64,000 nt of DNA. It comes from Methylobacterium pseudosasicola. GTDB lineage: Bacteria > Pseudomonadota > Alphaproteobacteria > Rhizobiales > Beijerinckiaceae. The position numbers and the translations under genes are program-made. Numbering within the stretch: position 1 is the stretch's first letter; the number at the start of each line of letters is the position of its first letter. The notes beneath the pieces are model-generated. The model worked only from the letters and a program-made list of their open reading frames with translations. It was not told the origin of the DNA and did not search any database. This document shows, one piece after another, positions 46,613 to 55,416 of the stretch. The stretch covers positions 62,001-126,000 of the forward strand of contig NZ_FOTK01000015.1 in assembly GCF_900114535.1 (NCBI RefSeq), read 5' to 3'.

Positions 46613-47581
46613 TTAAGCATTTGAATGGGCCGCGTCGGCCAGATGCCGGAAGTCGCTCGGCGCCATCCCGTATCGGTCCCGGAACCGGCGGGAAAAATGG
46701 GCTTGGCTGGCAAATCCGCAGCCGAAGGCCAGAACGCCAATGGAAAGATGACGGCAGCCCTGATCGGTCAGGCGCTTGGCTGCGGTCTCCAGGCGGCGTT
46801 GCCAGATCCAGTCCGCAATGTGCTCGCCCTGTTCCTGGAAGAGTTCCTGGAGCCGGCGCAGCGACACCCCCACCGCCGTCGCCAGTTTGGGCGGATCGAG
46901 GGAGGAGTCGCCCAGATTCGCCTCGACATAGGCCTTGGCGCGTTGGACCACGACGGTGCCGTGCAGGGGCTTGGGCACGTCCTTGGCCAAGCGCTCGGCG
47001 ATGCTGGCCGCGATCAGGTCCACGGCGATCGCCGACATCCGCGCGGCCCCATCGGGCGTGAAGGCGTTCTCGACCCGCAGCAGCGTATCCAAGAACGTCG
47101 TCACCAGTTTGGTGCTGCCGAGATCCGCCCCGATGGTGAGGGCCGAGAAGTGGCGCGCGTCGCCGAGAAGGTTCTCCATGCGCGCGCGTGGAATTTCCAG
47201 CAGCAGGGACCGGGACGATCCGGATGTCTGCCGGACGGAGGGACTGGCCCGATCCAAGACCATGATCTCGCCGGGCTGCACGGTGGCCTGGCGTCCGAAC
47301 TGCTCGCAACTCGAGGTGCCGGCCAGCTTGATCGTGACGGCTAAGGTGTCCCGCTTGTCGTTCCGACGAAGCGTGGTCGGTGTCGACTCGACGCGGACGG
47401 CGCTGAACGTCGAACGGGTGATCAGCAACGATCCGAGATCGGTACCTTCGAATAGGCCACGAAATACACCATCATCGATCCGATACAGCTCGGCCGGCAT
47501 CAGTCGATCGTGAGCAAAATCTTTCCAGAGTTGGAAATTCGTATCCGATTCTTCTTCGTGGGCCGAAAAAATGATCTTCAT
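46613..47581 (-). CDS. AraC-family transcriptional regulator
   Basis: A 322-residue regulator with an AraC-binding-like N-terminal domain (FeaR-type, with CEQFGRQATVQPGEIMVLDR) and a C-terminal double helix-turn-helix (KLATAVGVSLRRLQELFQEQ, then IGVLAFGCGFASQAHFSRRF and RDRYGMAPSDFR). Members respond to small-molecule effectors and activate nearby operons; the effector and target are unknown. The ATG at 47581 begins MKIIFSAHEEESD. It is preceded by an unusually AT-rich stretch. Confidence 0.93.
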   Translation of the reverse strand: MKIIFSAHEEESDTNFQLWKDFAHDRLMPAELYRIDDGVFRGLFEGTDLGSLLITRSTFSAVRVESTPTTLRRNDKRDTLAVTIKLAGTSSCEQFGRQATVQPGEIMVLDRASPSVRQTSGSSRSLLLEIPRARMENLLGDARHFSALTIGADLGSTKLVTTFLDTLLRVENAFTPDGAARMSAIAVDLIAASIAERLAKDVPKPLHGTVVVQRAKAYVEANLGDSSLDPPKLATAVGVSLRRLQELFQEQGEHIADWIWQRRLETAAKRLTDQGCRHLSIGVLAFGCGFASQAHFSRRFRDRYGMAPSDFRHLADAAHSNA

Positions 47582-48248
47582 CGAGGTGAAGGTCGATCCG
47601 TTATTTCGAATTTAGGATCGGTCGATTATCTCTCGCCTTCCTCGGAAATGGTAGCGCCGACAGGGCAAGTTGCTAATTACAGGTTGCAGTATGATATCGC
47701 TTCAATCGTCAAAATTTATTGCAGATATGCAGAATTAATGATGTGAATATAGAGCTAATTAGAGATATATACGTTAACTGAAGTCGCTATTTTCATATGG
47801 GTTAAAATGTCGCGGTGAACGATCGCTTCGCCCAGAGATCCGAGTCGCGCAGAACGTCGATGTCCATTGCCGGCTTCATAAACTGTGTTTCGCTAAGGCG
47901 ATGACGGCCGCGCCGGCGTTCCGTTCTGCGTCGCGCCCTCACAGTCCCGCGGGCTCGGGCGCCGGTGATGCGGGCAGCCCTTTCAAGGTGTTTGGATCAG
48001 GGCGCGATCGGCGCCTTTTGCCGATCGCATTGGCCCGTTCGATCCTTGCACGGAGGGGCGTCGGGGTCGGGTGATGCAGGTTTCGAGGCTTCCGAAGCTG
48101 CCCGGACCTCCGGTCCTCCCTGGGCGCCGCGGGTTTTTCGAGGCCAGCTCCCGCGATGGGCGGCGCCGTCGGCTGGATCGCCGCATGGAGGGCGCGGCGC
48201 CGACCAACGGGAGAAGCGATGGCGCGCGGCCGGTGGGAGAACGCCCGA
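47582..48248. other. Intergenic region with an AT-rich patch
   Basis: No gene supported. 47701-47800 is about 29% G+C by my count, in sharp contrast to the flanks, and should contain the AraC gene promoter. The remainder (47880-48248) is GC-rich with frames open in several phases but no domain features; it may be a decayed or extended Pro-rich tail of the exported-protein gene at 48249. Confidence 0.45.
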
Positions 48249-48911
48249 TCAATCGGCGATCGGCGGCCCGCCATCGTCTGGCGCCTCTCGCGGCGCTGGC
48301 CGGGGCTTCCGGGCCGGCTTGGCCGGTTGGACGGCTCGGGCCTGCGGCGGCGCTGGGCTAACGGACCGCTGTGGCGGGCTCGGTGGCCGCTCGATCCGGG
48401 CCCTGTCCGGAGCACCAACCCGTTGACCGGCAGGGGGTGCGGACGGCTCGGTTGCCGGACCGGTCCGGGCCGGCGGCGTCGCGATGGCGGCCCGGTTGCG
48501 CTGTGGCTGCCGTGGCGGCGGCGTCCGGCCCGCGGCGGCCCCGGGCGCCGCTTGTCCCGGCACCGGCACAAGCGCGGCCGGGCTGGCGGCTGCGCTCTGC
48601 GGGACGACCTCACAATTCTGGCTGCAATTGCTGACGACCGCCTCGACGGTCTTGCCGTCGATCGTTGCGGAGACGATGCACCGGGCCGGATGGTAGATCA
48701 GCTCGTACTGGAACGTGCCCTTGTCATCCGACTCGGTGCGGAATTTGTTCTCCAGCATCACGGATTTGCGCGGACCGTCCGTCGTCCCGACGATGTAGAG
48801 CCGGCCCGTCGCGATCGCCGCGACGGTGATCTCCGATCCCGCCCACGCGGACCCGCACGTCACCAGGGCGCCAACCCCGGCCGCGGCGACAATCGAGGCG
48901 AAACGAACCAA
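48249..48911 (-). CDS. Exported protein with Pro-rich tail
   Basis: A 220-residue protein: signal peptide (FASIVAAAGVGALVTCGSAW then AGS), a compact beta-rich domain of about 80 residues (GRLYIVGTTDGPRKSVMLEN) containing four Cys, two of them in SNCSQNCEVV, and a long Pro/Ala/Arg-rich unstructured tail. The start is a TTG at 48911 with GGAG about 8 nt upstream; no in-frame ATG fits the signal peptide. Likely periplasmic. Function unknown. Confidence 0.7.
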   Translation of the reverse strand: MVRFASIVAAAGVGALVTCGSAWAGSEITVAAIATGRLYIVGTTDGPRKSVMLENKFRTESDDKGTFQYELIYHPARCIVSATIDGKTVEAVVSNCSQNCEVVPQSAAASPAALVPVPGQAAPGAAAGRTPPPRQPQRNRAAIATPPARTGPATEPSAPPAGQRVGAPDRARIERPPSPPQRSVSPAPPQARAVQPAKPARKPRPAPREAPDDGGPPIAD

Positions 48912-49179
48912 ACGACATTTCTCCGCGTTCTGCCGTCGACATGCGACGGCTAGACCATATTCAGGCGGAGATAGTTACGACATCTGGATTGATCAGGCGA
49001 TAGCAATTATCCTTGGCGCTATCGCACAAGTTTTGATTTCGTCGCGGATAAGTGCGGGCGCGGCGATGGCCGCCCAACGCCAGGCATCATGCCGCCGGAG
49101 ACGGGGCATGAAAACAACCCACACAGAGCACCGGCGCGGTTCGCAGCCGGAATTTTCAGAAGAAGTCTTCGAGAATCTT

Positions 49180-49255
<76 letters not shown>

Positions 49256-49318
49256 ATCGCGTCTGCGACCCGCCCCGGTGGCCACCAAGTCCGTCCGGGG
49301 TGGCGGGCTGATACCAAC

Positions 49319-49356
49319 GCATCCGGGGGCTGTCCACCCCCGGATGCAGGTTTTTT
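49319..49356 (+). terminator. Strong hairpin with a T-run on the opposite strand to leuA
   Basis: GCATCCGGGGG and CCCCCGGATGC form an 11-bp stem followed by six T's on the plus strand, directly beyond the leuA stop (49358). leuA and tRNA-Lys both run on the minus strand, so in their direction the T-run precedes the hairpin. It could therefore stop plus-strand transcripts entering leuA; as a leuA terminator it lacks the usual T tail. Confidence 0.5.
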
Positions 49357-49357
49357 G

Positions 49358-50923
49358 CTATTCCGCCGCCGCGTGCTGTGCATGAACCCGCACCGCGTGG
49401 GCCGCGAGCTTGTTCAGCGCCGAGAGATAGGCCTTGGCGGAGGCGACCAACGTGTCCGGATCGGCGCCGCGGGCGGTGACGCTGCGCTCGCCGTCGCGCA
49501 GGCGCACCGAGACCTCGGCCTGGGCGTCCGTGCCGCCGGAGACGGCCTGGACCTGATACAGCTCCAGCTCGGCCTTGTGCGGCACCAGGGCGGTGATGGC
49601 GTTGAACACGGCATCCACCGGCCCGTTGCCGTCCGCCTCCTCGATCCGGGTCCCGGTCTCGTCGGCGATGCGCAGGGTCGCGCGCTGCGGCCCCCGTGTG
49701 CCGGCGATGACCGAGAGCGAGACCAGCCGGATGCGATCGTGCGCGGTGGCCAGATTCTCGTCGACCAGGGCCTCGATATCCTCGTCGTAGACGTGCTTCT
49801 TGCGGTCGGCCAAGGCTTTGAACCGCTCGAACGCGTCCTGGAACTGGTTGTCGGACAGGTGCAGGCCGAGGTCGTCGAGCTTGGAGCGGAAGGCCGCCCG
49901 GCCGGAATGCTTGCCCATCACCAGGGAGGTCTTGGTCAGGCCCACCGAGGCCGGGGTCATGATCTCGTAGGTCTCGGCGTTCTTGAGCATGCCGTCCTGG
50001 TGAATGCCGCTCTCGTGCGCGAAGGCGTTGCGGCCGACGATCGCCTTGTTGAACTGCACCGGGAAGTTGGTGGCGTGGCTTACCAGCTTCGAGGCGCGGG
50101 TCAGCATGGTCGATTCGATGCCGGTCTCGTAGGGCAGCACGTCTGCGCGGGTGCGCAGGGCCATGACGATCTCCTCGAGCGCGGCGTTGCCGGCCCGCTC
50201 GCCGATGCCGTTGATCGTGCACTCGACCTGCCGGGCGCCGCCCTCGATGCCGGCGAGCGAGTTGGCGATCGCGAGGCCGAGATCGTTGTGGCAGTGGACC
50301 GAAAAAATCGCCTGATCGGCGTTCGGCACCCGCTCGCGCACGGACGCGAACATGTCGCGGTACTCGGCGGGCGTGGCGTAGCCCACCGTGTCGGGCAGGT
50401 TGATCGTGGTGGCGCCGGCCTTGATGGCGGCCTCGACGCAGCGGCACAGGTAGTCGATCGGCGTGCGGGTCGCGTCCATGGCCGACCATTCCACATCCTC
50501 GACGAGGTCGCGGGCCTGGGCCACGGTCTTGAGGATGATCTCGAGCACCTCGTCCTGGCTCTTGCGCATCTGGTGCGCGAGGTGGATCGGCGAGGTGGAC
50601 ACGAAGGTGTGGATCCGGCCGCGCTGGGCGTGCCGCACCGCCTCGCCGGCCCGGGCGATGTCGCCGGGAATCGCGCGGGCGAGGCCCGCGATGGTGGCGC
50701 GCTTGGTGCGCCGGGCGATCTCCGACACGGCCTCGAAATCGCCGATCGACGCGATCGGGAAGCCGGCCTCGATGACGTCGACGCCCATCGTGTCGAGGAG
50801 CTCGGCCACCGCCAGCTTCTCGTCGTGGGTCATGGTGGCGCCGGGGCATTGCTCGCCGTCGCGCAAGGTCGTGTCGAAGATGACGATGCGTTCGCGGGCG
50901 GTGGTGCTGCTGGTCGTGGTCAT
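49358..50923 (-). CDS. leuA: 2-isopropylmalate synthase
   Basis: A 521-residue LeuA (long LeuA form with C-terminal regulatory domain). It condenses acetyl-CoA with 2-oxoisovalerate to 2-isopropylmalate, the first step of leucine synthesis. Signatures: FDTTLRDGEQCPGATMT at the start, SVHCHNDLGLAIANSLAG (metal-binding His pair) near residue 200, and NAFAHESGIHQDGMLKN. The C-terminal domain (from about 390) should bind leucine for feedback inhibition. Length is typical. leuB diverges from it after a 411-base gap. Confidence 0.97.
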   Translation of the reverse strand: MTTTSSTTARERIVIFDTTLRDGEQCPGATMTHDEKLAVAELLDTMGVDVIEAGFPIASIGDFEAVSEIARRTKRATIAGLARAIPGDIARAGEAVRHAQRGRIHTFVSTSPIHLAHQMRKSQDEVLEIILKTVAQARDLVEDVEWSAMDATRTPIDYLCRCVEAAIKAGATTINLPDTVGYATPAEYRDMFASVRERVPNADQAIFSVHCHNDLGLAIANSLAGIEGGARQVECTINGIGERAGNAALEEIVMALRTRADVLPYETGIESTMLTRASKLVSHATNFPVQFNKAIVGRNAFAHESGIHQDGMLKNAETYEIMTPASVGLTKTSLVMGKHSGRAAFRSKLDDLGLHLSDNQFQDAFERFKALADRKKHVYDEDIEALVDENLATAHDRIRLVSLSVIAGTRGPQRATLRIADETGTRIEEADGNGPVDAVFNAITALVPHKAELELYQVQAVSGGTDAQAEVSVRLRDGERSVTARGADPDTLVASAKAYLSALNKLAAHAVRVHAQHAAAE

Positions 50924-51334
50924 GGCGTTACCCTGTCGCGGGCCGCCCGGCGGAAGGCTCGGGGCGGCGGGGTGCCCAAAAGGGGCTCGAAGTTCGCGAG
51001 TTCCGACAATCCCCTGAAGGCCCAGGCGCGCGCGCCCGGACGGCCCTCAGGGGCGGGTAAGCAGAAGCGGAAGACGAAGCCCGGCGCGACGCGCACGCGA
51101 CCGCGGCGCCGGCGGAGCGGCGCGGGCGGTCTCGGTCGCTGAGCCGGCTCTGGCCAAGGCTCGTCTCTCCCGGGTGAGGCGCGGACGGCGTGATGCGGCA
51201 TCCGCGCGGTGGGCGGCAGAGGTAGCGCCCGTGTGGCGGAAACACAAGGCCCGGTTCCGACCGCGACCTTGCCAAGCGCCGTTCGCCCTCGATAAAGCCC
51301 GCCGGCACGTCGAGAGAGAACCCGCGAGACCGCC
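50924..51334. other. Divergent intergenic region, leuA / leuB
   Basis: About 411 bases between divergently transcribed leucine genes; it should contain both promoters. I looked for a Leu-rich leader peptide and attenuator on either strand and saw none. High G+C makes open frames uninformative. Confidence 0.45.
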
Positions 51335-52444
51335 ATGGCCAGCTACAAGCTCCTGCTCCTGCCCGGCGACGGGATCGGCCCGGAGGTCGCGGGCGGCATG
51401 GAGGTCGTGCTCGGCGCCCTCAAGGAGACCGGGCTCGCCACGTTCGAGACCGAGACGGACCTTGTTGGCGGCTGCGCCCTCGACGCCCATGGCAGCCCGC
51501 TCTCAGACGAGACCCTGGCCCGCGCCCGGGCCGCGGACGCGATCCTGCTCGGCGCGGTGGGCGGCCCGAAATGGGCGGGCGTCGCGTACGAGAACCGCCC
51601 GGAGGCCGGGCTGCTGCGCCTGCGCAAGGACCTCGAGCTGTTCGCCAACCTGCGGCCGGCGATCTGCTACCCGGCGCTCGCCGACGCCTCCGCGCTCAAG
51701 CGCGAGCTGGTCGAGGGCCTCGACATCATGATCGTCCGGGAGCTGACCGGCGGCGTCTATTTCGGCGAGCCCAAGGAGATCACCACCCTGCCGGACGGCT
51801 CCAAGCGGGCGGTGGACACGCAGGTCTACACCACCGGCGAGATCGAGCGGATCGCCCATGTCGCCTTCGATCTGGCGGCCAAGCGCTCGGGCCGGGTGGC
51901 CTCGGCCGAGAAGCACAACGTGATGAAGTCCGGCGTCCTGTGGAAGGAGGTCGTGACCAAGGTCCATGCCGAGCACTACGCCCAGATCGAGCTGGAGCAC
52001 GTGCTCGCCGACAACTGCGCCATGCAGCTGGTGCGCCGGCCCAAGCAGTTCGACGTGCTGGTGACCGACAACCTGTTCGGCGACGTGTTGTCGGACCTCG
52101 CCGCGATGCTCACCGGCTCGCTCGGCATGCTGCCCTCGGCCTCGCTGGGCGCCGTGGATGACAGCGGCGTGCGCCGGGCGCTCTACGAGCCCTGCCACGG
52201 CTCGGCCCCGGACATCGCCGGCCAGGACAAGGCGAACCCGATCGCCATGATCGGCTCGCTCACCATGTGCCTGCGCTACTCGTTCGGCCTCGGCGAGGCC
52301 GCGGACGCCCTGGATGGCGCCGTCATGGACGCCCTCGCGAGTGGCGCCCGCACCGCCGACATCGCCGGCGAGGGCACCAACCCGATGGGCACCCGCGCCA
52401 TGGCGAACGCCGTGGCCGACGCCCTGCGCGCCCGCGTCGGCTGA
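51335..52444 (+). CDS. leuB: 3-isopropylmalate dehydrogenase
   Basis: A 369-residue LeuB, oxidatively decarboxylating 3-isopropylmalate with NAD+ to 2-oxoisocaproate. Signatures: LPGDGIGPEVAGG at the start, LGAVGGPKWAG, ELTGGVYFGEPKEI, EKHNVMKSGVLWKEV, and the metal-binding family motif TDNLFGDVLSDLAAMLTGSL (about residues 245-264). Length is standard. It is followed by a palindromic repeat and then ubiE on the same strand. Confidence 0.98.
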   Translation: MASYKLLLLPGDGIGPEVAGGMEVVLGALKETGLATFETETDLVGGCALDAHGSPLSDETLARARAADAILLGAVGGPKWAGVAYENRPEAGLLRLRKDLELFANLRPAICYPALADASALKRELVEGLDIMIVRELTGGVYFGEPKEITTLPDGSKRAVDTQVYTTGEIERIAHVAFDLAAKRSGRVASAEKHNVMKSGVLWKEVVTKVHAEHYAQIELEHVLADNCAMQLVRRPKQFDVLVTDNLFGDVLSDLAAMLTGSLGMLPSASLGAVDDSGVRRALYEPCHGSAPDIAGQDKANPIAMIGSLTMCLRYSFGLGEAADALDGAVMDALASGARTADIAGEGTNPMGTRAMANAVADALRARVG

Positions 52445-52518
52445 GGATCCGTCGCCGCCCGCGTGATAGGACGCATGGCGGATGGGCGCGGCCTTCGCTA
52501 TGACGCGCGGGCTTTAGA

Positions 52519-52616
52519 GCGCTCGCCGCCGAAGTGGCTACCGGTTCGGCGTCAGCGAGCGCGTCACATCAAGGACTAAGAGCCGTCCCGAGCGCAACGC
52601 GATCGGGAACGGCTCT
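52519..52616. repeat. Double-hairpin intergenic repeat between leuB and ubiE
   Basis: Two adjacent hairpins. The first pairs GCGCTCGCCGCCGAA with TTCGGCG...CGAGCGC. The second pairs AGAGCCGTCCCGA with TCGGGAACGGCTCT. The core CGAAGTGGCTACCGGTTCG is, from memory, a widespread Rhizobiales intergenic repeat type. It precedes ubiE by 17 bases and may serve as a transcript 3' end or processing site. Confidence 0.7.
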
Positions 52617-52632
52617 AGGAATCGGGAGCGTC

Positions 52633-53415
52633 ATGAAGGCCGGGGACGGGGCGACGGAGCGCGAGAGCGCGGATTTCGGTTTCGAGCGCGTGTCGCTCGA
52701 CGAGAAGCAGGGGCGCGTCGACAGCGTCTTCCACTCGGTCGCCCGCCGCTACGACGTCATGAACGACCTGATGTCGGCGGGCCTGCACCGGGCCTGGAAG
52801 GCGCAGCTGGTCTCGATGCTACGGCCGCCGCAGGGGCGGCCTTTCGCGCATCTCGACGTCGCAGGCGGCACCGGAGACGTGGCGTTTCGAGTGCTCGCCG
52901 CGGGCGGCCCGAAGACGCGGGTCACCGTGCTCGACATCAACGAATCGATGCTGCGGGTCGGCGCCGAGCGGGCGAAGGACAAGGTCGAGGGCGCAGGCGA
53001 CCGGATCGCCTTCGTGACCGGCAATGCCGAGAGCCTGCCGCTGCCGGACGCCGCCTTCGACGCCTACACGATCGCCTTCGGCATCCGGAACGTACCGCGG
53101 ATCGAGACCGCGCTGGCCGAGGCGCGCCGGGTGCTCAAGCCCGGCGGCCGGTTCCTGTGCCTGGAATTCTCCGCCGTCGACATCCCGCTGCTCGACAAGA
53201 TCTATGACGCCTATTCCTTCCACGTGATCCCGCGGATCGGCGCCCGGGTCGCCGGTGACGCCAAATCGTACCGCTACCTGGTCGAATCGATCCGGAAATT
53301 CCCGACCCGGGGCGCGTTCAGTGGCATGATCGAGCGCGCCGGCTTCCGCCACGTCACCGACCGGCCGCTGTCTGGCGGGATCGTGGCGATCCATTCCGGC
53401 TGGAAGGTCTCCTGA
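52633..53415 (+). CDS. ubiE: Demethylmenaquinone/ubiquinone C-methyltransferase UbiE
   Basis: A 260-residue SAM-dependent methyltransferase performing the C-methylation step in ubiquinone (and menaquinone where made). UbiE signatures: [17 protein letters not shown] (residues about 38-54), [14 protein letters not shown] (SAM-binding motif I), and [16 protein letters not shown]. The ATG at 52633 has GGGAG just upstream; the frame opens far upstream but the repeat there is non-coding. It precedes ubiB on the same strand, a conserved alphaproteobacterial pair. Confidence 0.97.
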   Translation: MKAGDGATERESADFGFERVSLDEKQGRVDSVFHSVARRYDVMNDLMSAGLHRAWKAQLVSMLRPPQGRPFAHLDVAGGTGDVAFRVLAAGGPKTRVTVLDINESMLRVGAERAKDKVEGAGDRIAFVTGNAESLPLPDAAFDAYTIAFGIRNVPRIETALAEARRVLKPGGRFLCLEFSAVDIPLLDKIYDAYSFHVIPRIGARVAGDAKSYRYLVESIRKFPTRGAFSGMIERAGFRHVTDRPLSGGIVAIHSGWKVS

Positions 53416-53824
53416 TCTTGGCCCAAAGCGCTTTCCCCTCTCCCGTGTGGGGAGGGGCCGGGGGTGGTTTAGACGGGATCGCCGCGCCGCATCCGGCACC
53501 ACTCCCATCTCCTCCCCAAAAGGAATACGGGCTTCGCAGGTTCGAGGCACAGGCGCTGTTGAAAGCCGTGACGCGCCCCCTCTCCCGTGCGGGAGAGGGT
53601 TGGGGTGAGGGGACAGGTCTATCCGGAGAGGTCGCATCCCTCACCCTGTCCCTCTCCCGTGCGGGAGAGGGGACCCGCGCCTTCTGCGCCCACAGCTTGC
53701 CTGCGGTTACGGTCGAAACCCGTCTGGGCCGTCGCCGAGAGGGAGAGGAGTGGCTCGCTGAAAGTGTGGCCATGTCCGATCGACTGAGCGCTCGGCGGGT
53801 CCAAGCAGGTGCGGTGGTGCATCC
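53416..53824. other. Intergenic region of repeats between ubiE and ubiB
   Basis: No gene. It contains several CCCTCTCCCG-type palindromes, including the repeat copy at 53571-53689 and a separate unit near 53436-53466 (CCCCTCTCCCGTGTGGGGAG). The remainder shows no feature. Confidence 0.55.
53571..53689. repeat. Dispersed intergenic repeat, copy B
   Basis: Matches the copy at 6985-7100 in order and orientation: CCCCCTCTCCCGTGCGGGAG, GGTTGGGGTGAGGG, then TCCGGAGAGGTCGCA, then CCTCACCCTGTCCCTCTCCC and CGTGCGGGAGAGGGG. The two hairpins are perfect here and the GGGTGAGGG/CCCTCACCC pairing gives an overall inverted architecture. It sits between the two ubiquinone genes, so the ubiE-ubiB transcript would carry it. 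Confidence 0.78.
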
Positions 53825-55387
53825 ATGATCAGCGCCGCGATCAACCTGTTCCGTGGCGCCCGGGTCGGCTTCGTTCTGGCGCGCGAGGGCGCCCTCGCCC
53901 TCGTCGATCCGTCGGAGCTGCCAGCCCACCTGCGTTTCGCCCTCAAGCTTGGGCGCACCCTGGAGCGGCGCGGCCTGGGGCATGGCGCAGCCGGGCTGTC
54001 GGCCGCACTGACGCGGCTCGGCCCCTCCTACGTGAAGTTCGGCCAGTTCCTGGCGACCCGGCCCGACATCGTCGGCATGCGCGCGGCCTCCGACCTGGAA
54101 CGCCTCCAGGACCGGGTGCCGCCGTTCCCGCAGGAGACCGCCCTCAAGGTGGTCGAGATGGCGCTCGGCAAGCCGGTGAATGCGCTGTTCGTGTCGTTCA
54201 GCGAGCCGATCGCCGCCGCCTCGATCGCGCAGGTCCACAAGGCCGTGGTGCAGGACGCCGATGGCACCCAGCGCGCGCTCGCCGTGAAGGTGATGCGGCC
54301 GGGCGTGCGCGAACGCTTTATGCGCGACCTCGATGTCATGCGCTTCATGGCCCGGGTGGTACACGCGCTCTCGCCGCAGGCCGAGCGGCTGCGCCCGCGC
54401 GAGGTGGTGGAGATCCTCGCCCGCTCCGTGCTGATGGAGATGGATTTCCGTCTTGAGGCCGCCGCCGCCTCGGAGATCGCCGAGAACACCAAGGACGACC
54501 TCGATTTCCGGGTGCCGAAGCCCGAATGGGAGCTGACCGCCCGGGAGGTGCTGTCGGCCGAGTGGATCGAGGGCGTGCGCCTGCACAGCGCCGCCGAGCT
54601 CGCCGCCGCGGGCCACGACCCGCAGGCGATCGGGCGCACGGTGATCCAGAGTTTCTTACGGCAGGCGATCCGGGACGGCTTCTTCCACGCCGACATGCAC
54701 CAGGGGAATCTGCTGGTCGACGCCGAGGGGCGGCTGGTGGCGGTGGATTTCGGCATCATGGGCCGGCTCGGCCTGAACGAGCGCCGCTTTCTCGCCGAGA
54801 TCCTGCTCGGCTTCATCCTGCGCGACTATCGCCGCGTGGCGAAGGTGCATTTCGAGGCGGGCTACGTGCCGGCGCACCATTCCGTGGAGGATTTCGCGCA
54901 GGCGATCCGGGCGATCGGCGAGCCGATCCACCAGCGCCGGGCCGACGAGATCTCGATGGCCAAGGTGCTGACCCTCCTGTTCGACATCACCGCCCTGTTC
55001 GACATGAGCACGCGCACCGAGCTGGTGATGCTCCAGAAGACCATGGTGGTGGTGGAGGGCGTGGCCCGCTCCCTCGACCCGCGCCTCGACATGTGGACTA
55101 CCGCCGAGCCGGTGGTGCGCAGCTGGATCACCAAGAATGCCGGCCCGCTCGGGCGCGCCCAGAGCGGCTTCGAGGCGCTGCGGGTGGTCTCCGACTTCGT
55201 CGGTGACGTTCCAGACCTCGCGATGCGGCTCAAGCGCGTGCTTGTCCGTCTCGACGAAGCCGGCACGGGCGATGCGCGGCGCCTGGAGCGCTTCGCCCGC
55301 AACGAGCGCTACCGCGCGATCTGGTCGACCCTCGCGCTCTGGGCCATCGCCATCGGAGCGCTGGTGCTGGCGTTCCGGGGCCTGTGA
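53825..55387 (+). CDS. ubiB: UbiB-family atypical kinase for ubiquinone biosynthesis
   Basis: A 520-residue UbiB of the ADCK/ABC1 kinase-like family, needed for ubiquinone biosynthesis, with ATPase activity shown in relatives. Signatures: the KxGQ motif in YVKFGQFLATRPD, the Ala-rich nucleotide loop IAAASIAQVHKA, the lysine in LAVKVMRPG, HADMHQGNLLVDAEG and VDFGIMGRLG. A C-terminal membrane anchor is present (WSTLALWAIAIGALVLAF). Length is usual. It follows ubiE across a repeat-rich spacer. Confidence 0.96.
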   Translation: MISAAINLFRGARVGFVLAREGALALVDPSELPAHLRFALKLGRTLERRGLGHGAAGLSAALTRLGPSYVKFGQFLATRPDIVGMRAASDLERLQDRVPPFPQETALKVVEMALGKPVNALFVSFSEPIAAASIAQVHKAVVQDADGTQRALAVKVMRPGVRERFMRDLDVMRFMARVVHALSPQAERLRPREVVEILARSVLMEMDFRLEAAAASEIAENTKDDLDFRVPKPEWELTAREVLSAEWIEGVRLHSAAELAAAGHDPQAIGRTVIQSFLRQAIRDGFFHADMHQGNLLVDAEGRLVAVDFGIMGRLGLNERRFLAEILLGFILRDYRRVAKVHFEAGYVPAHHSVEDFAQAIRAIGEPIHQRRADEISMAKVLTLLFDITALFDMSTRTELVMLQKTMVVVEGVARSLDPRLDMWTTAEPVVRSWITKNAGPLGRAQSGFEALRVVSDFVGDVPDLAMRLKRVLVRLDEAGTGDARRLERFARNERYRAIWSTLALWAIAIGALVLAFRGL

Positions 55388-55390
55388 TCG

Positions 55391-55415
55391 CCGGGCGGGG
55401 CTGAGCCCCCGCCGG
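55391..55415. terminator. Hairpin between convergent ubiB and hybrid kinase genes
   Basis: A stem GCGGGGC/GCCCCCGC with flanking CCGG/CCGG pairs, loop TGA, lies in the 29-base gap between the two stops. No T-run. It may stop transcription from either side, with low certainty. Confidence 0.35.
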
Positions 55416-55416
55416 T

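Noticed and set aside
47965..48426. Plus-strand 153-codon frame downstream of the AraC regulator
   Set aside because: Gly/Arg/Ala-rich with no motif; overlaps the exported-protein gene in antisense.
50924..51334. Possible leucine attenuator between leuA and leuB
   Set aside because: I looked for a Leu-rich leader peptide followed by alternative hairpins on both strands and found none convincing.
53418..53828. Open frame between ubiE and ubiB
   Set aside because: Consists of translated palindromic repeats (SPVWGGAGGG and LSRAGEG-type runs) that recur in other repeat copies.
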